A DNA stretch of 64,000 bases from UBA4427 sp045106235 (lineage in GTDB: Bacteria > Myxococcota_A > UBA9160 > UBA4427). Positions 62,113 through 64,000 of the stretch are shown in pieces. The translations under genes and the position numbers were made by a program. Location: assembly GCA_045106235.1 (NCBI GenBank), contig JBGCEJ010000015.1, positions 1-64,000 of the forward strand. The letters are read 5' to 3'. Position 1 is the first letter of the stretch. Every line of letters starts with the position of its first letter. A model generated the notes under the pieces. That model had not been told where the DNA came from, searched no databases, and was given only the letters and a program-made list of their open reading frames with translations.

Positions 62113-63276
62113 GTGTCGATCCAACCGTTTTCCGTCTCGATTCCTGATTCCGATTTAGAGGATTTGGCCGCGCGCCTTGAGCGCATTCGTTGGCCCGATG
62201 AAATCGAAGGGTCGGGCTGGGACTACGGCACGGATCTAGCGACCGTTCGCGAGTGGGCTTCTTACTGGAAAGACGAGTTCGATTGGCGCGCTGTGGAAGC
62301 GCGGTTCAACGCCTATGAGCAGGGCCTCGCGACGGCTGAAGGGGAACAGATCCATTTTCTTCATGCGCGATCGGATGAGGCGGGCGCGACGCCGCTTCTG
62401 ATCACCCACGGCTGGCCGGGAAGCGTCGTCGAATTTCTGGAGGTGATTGAGCCGCTTCGCAATCCAGCTGCGTTCGGGGGGAATGCAGAGGACGCCTTCC
62501 ACATCGTCTGTCCCCATATTCCCGGGTACGGATTTTCGGGCCCCACGCGCAATCCGGGTTTTCACGTTGATCGGGCAGCGGCCGCGATCGACAACCTGAT
62601 GATTCAGCTGGGATACGACCGTTATGTCGCCCAGGGCGGAGACTGGGGCGCGGTGATTACGCGCAGGCTGGCCGAGGCGCATTCAGAGCATTTGATCGGT
62701 GCGCATTTCAATATGCTCTTCTCCTTTCCCGATGACATGACGGCGCCAGAGTCATGGGCCAACGTGACGCCGAAAGAGATGGACGCTTTTACCAAGGCCA
62801 GTGCGAATATCGCCGACGGGACCGGGTACAGCGAAATTCAGGGGACGAAGCCGCAGACACTCGCTTACGGAATGCATGACTCTCCCGTGGCGCTGCTGGC
62901 CTGGCAGCTTGAGAAGTTTGAGGCCTGGAGCGATGCCGGTTTGGGGAAGGCGTATTCGAAGGATCAGGTCCTGGCGAATATTTCTCTTTACTGGTTCACG
63001 AACACGGCGAATTCGGCTTCGCGTCTCTACTGCGAATCAAAGCGTGTTGGAAAATTCGCCGCGGATCCTTGGACCGGTGAAGTGAATATTCCCGTCGGCT
63101 ATTGCCGCTATCCCGGCGAGATGATGCAGACGCCGAGGTGCTGGGCCGACCAGCGATACCACCAGATCATCCACTGGACTGAAGCGGATCGCGGAGGGCA
63201 TTTCGCAGCTTTCGAAAATCCCGAATTTTTCGTGAAAGATGTGCAGGCCTTCGGCCGTACGCTGCGAGCGCTCTGA
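62113..63276 (+). CDS. Epoxide hydrolase (EHN-domain alpha/beta hydrolase)
   Basis: 387 residues from GTG 62113, chosen because MSIQPFSVSIPDSDLEDLAARL is the normal family N-terminus and GGAG lies six bases upstream; ATG 62083 is possible. The EHN domain has RIRWPDEI and a Trp-Lys-rich segment (about 1-105). The hydrolase core has the oxyanion motif HGWPGSVVEF, the nucleophile Asp in GGDWGAV and the catalytic His in GGHFAAFENP. GYGFSGP and the lid with YWFTNT also fit. It opens epoxides to diols; the substrate is unknown. It is followed after 24 bases by an RND-type exporter gene. Confidence 0.88.
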   Translation: MSIQPFSVSIPDSDLEDLAARLERIRWPDEIEGSGWDYGTDLATVREWASYWKDEFDWRAVEARFNAYEQGLATAEGEQIHFLHARSDEAGATPLLITHGWPGSVVEFLEVIEPLRNPAAFGGNAEDAFHIVCPHIPGYGFSGPTRNPGFHVDRAAAAIDNLMIQLGYDRYVAQGGDWGAVITRRLAEAHSEHLIGAHFNMLFSFPDDMTAPESWANVTPKEMDAFTKASANIADGTGYSEIQGTKPQTLAYGMHDSPVALLAWQLEKFEAWSDAGLGKAYSKDQVLANISLYWFTNTANSASRLYCESKRVGKFAADPWTGEVNIPVGYCRYPGEMMQTPRCWADQRYHQIIHWTEADRGGHFAAFENPEFFVKDVQAFGRTLRAL

Positions 63277-63300
63277 TCGGGAAGGGTATAGTCCGGCGCT

Positions 63301-64000
63301 ATGCGCAGCTTCTTCGAGTTCCCGATCCGGCGACCCGGCTGGGTCGTCCTGATCGCTTTCCTGGCGACGGCTTTTTTCGTCACCCGGATCGTAGACCCGG
63401 TCAGTCGGGAGCTGTCGCTTAAGATCGATCCGAGCTTTGATGCGATCTTGCCGGATGATGCCTATGCACGGGTGTTCTACGACTGGACACAGGAGGAATT
63501 TGGCGACGATCAGAGTCTGATCATCGGGCTCACCCTCGACGATGTTTTCACGGTCGAGCACCTGCAGTTAATCGAGCGAATCTCGGACAAGCTCGAGGAA
63601 CTGCCGGGCGTCGACTACGTGACCAGCCTCGCGACGGCGGATCATATTCAGAGTGTCGGCGACGAAGTTGATATCCGTCCCTTCCTCGATCCAACGCCGC
63701 AGCTCGCGGCGGACGCGGTTCGCATCCGTAATGCACTTGAGGGGAATCCCGTTTACGCCGGCAATCTGGTGTCGGCGGATGCGCGCAGCACGGCCTTCAT
63801 CGTCTACGTCGACGATACGCCGGAGCAGACGTTTACCGACGAAGGGCTGGACCTCGGGATGCTTGCCGCGGTGGAGGAAGAGGTGGCTGAGGTCCCCGGT
63901 GCTGAGGTCTTCATGTCCGGGACGGCACAGATGCGCTCAGCGACCTCTCGCGTCCTGCGCGGGGATCTCGCCTTCATGCTGCCTGCTGTGCTCGGGCTGA
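63301..64000 (+). CDS. RND/MMPL-family exporter, N-terminal part (continues past right edge)
   Basis: 233 codons are visible. The frame opens at ATG 63301 with a membrane helix (about 14-32; GWVVLIAFLATAFFV). A periplasmic region follows with KIDPSFDAILPDD, YDWTQEEFGDDQSLIIGL and LPGVDYVTSLATADHI, typical of the RND-superfamily (MMPL/HpnN-like) exporters. The segment GTAQMRSATSRVLRGDLAFMLP marks entry into the second helix group at the edge. It would export lipids, hopanoids or similar hydrophobic compounds. Its co-orientation with the epoxide hydrolase suggests one transcript. Confidence 0.85.
   Translation, partial: MRSFFEFPIRRPGWVVLIAFLATAFFVTRIVDPVSRELSLKIDPSFDAILPDDAYARVFYDWTQEEFGDDQSLIIGLTLDDVFTVEHLQLIERISDKLEELPGVDYVTSLATADHIQSVGDEVDIRPFLDPTPQLAADAVRIRNALEGNPVYAGNLVSADARSTAFIVYVDDTPEQTFTDEGLDLGMLAAVEEEVAEVPGAEVFMSGTAQMRSATSRVLRGDLAFMLPAVLGL

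Noticed and set aside
1..64000. tRNA, rRNA, CRISPR array, insertion sequence or phage genes
   Set aside because: No matching sequence patterns or transposase/integrase frames were found on reading both strands.

Overview
The window looks like a GC-rich Gram-negative bacterium: it has HlyD-type adaptors, an OprO/P-like porin, lipoproteins and a PEP-CTERM-like tail. It uses F420-type luciferase-like oxidoreductases, c-di-GMP signalling and probably selenocysteine. The mix (DUF3556, LLM enzymes, sulfotransferases, DUF4347 giant protein) would fit a deltaproteobacterial/Myxococcota/Binatota-like lineage, but that placement is inference. I see no rRNA, tRNA, CRISPR array or transposase.

Region 1 (1-21 kb) is a probable surface-protein export locus. 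A giant minus-strand gene of at least 3,700 codons fills 1-11100 and runs off the left edge. It combines a LEPR-XLL-like N-terminus, DUF4347, four LamG-like domains, cadherin-like modules, a C-type lectin-like domain and two blocks of delta-60 repeats. Diverging from it are a GAF+HlyD adaptor, a PqqD-like/M50 protease/HlyD fusion, and a SecA-like ATPase that lacks the normal SecA C-terminal third. On the opposite strand, converging on these, lie a short flagellin, another HlyD-type adaptor and a GGDEF diguanylate cyclase. The flagellin gene is preceded by a near-consensus sigma-54 promoter and a cluster of palindromes.

Region 2 (21-35 kb) is mixed metabolism. It holds a PPIase/acyl-CoA-dehydrogenase-like/SnoaL operon, an NAD(P)-dependent reductase, a cupin-CMD fusion, a membrane HExxH protein and a sulfotransferase. 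Next is an OsmC-family gene interrupted by an in-frame TGA exactly where the family has its first catalytic Cys. A two-part perfect stem-loop follows it at SECIS-like spacing, so this is probably a selenoprotein. Then come an alcohol dehydrogenase, an ABM/MAPEG pair divergent from a TetR regulator with a palindromic operator candidate, and two large membrane proteins, one of them DUF3556.

Region 3 (35-48 kb) has a SoxCD-like sulfite dehydrogenase pair, a hotdog thioesterase, a molybdopterin oxidoreductase and a possible small tailoring cluster: Baeyer-Villiger monooxygenase, sulfotransferase, GT2, ankyrin-PhyH dioxygenase and beta-propeller.

Region 4 (48-64 kb) has a frameshifted RidA-family gene, an OprO/P porin with a possible Pho box, two LLM oxidoreductases, a secreted SurE, an unusual photolyase-like protein with its FAD domain first, and a TauD dioxygenase. 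It continues with an aldehyde dehydrogenase/amidohydrolase/hydrolase operon, a PilZ gene behind a class I c-di-GMP (GEMM) riboswitch, an epoxide hydrolase and the start of an RND/MMPL exporter that runs off the right edge. The recurring c-di-GMP parts (GGDEF enzyme, riboswitch, PilZ) make second-messenger control of the surface programme plausible but unproven.
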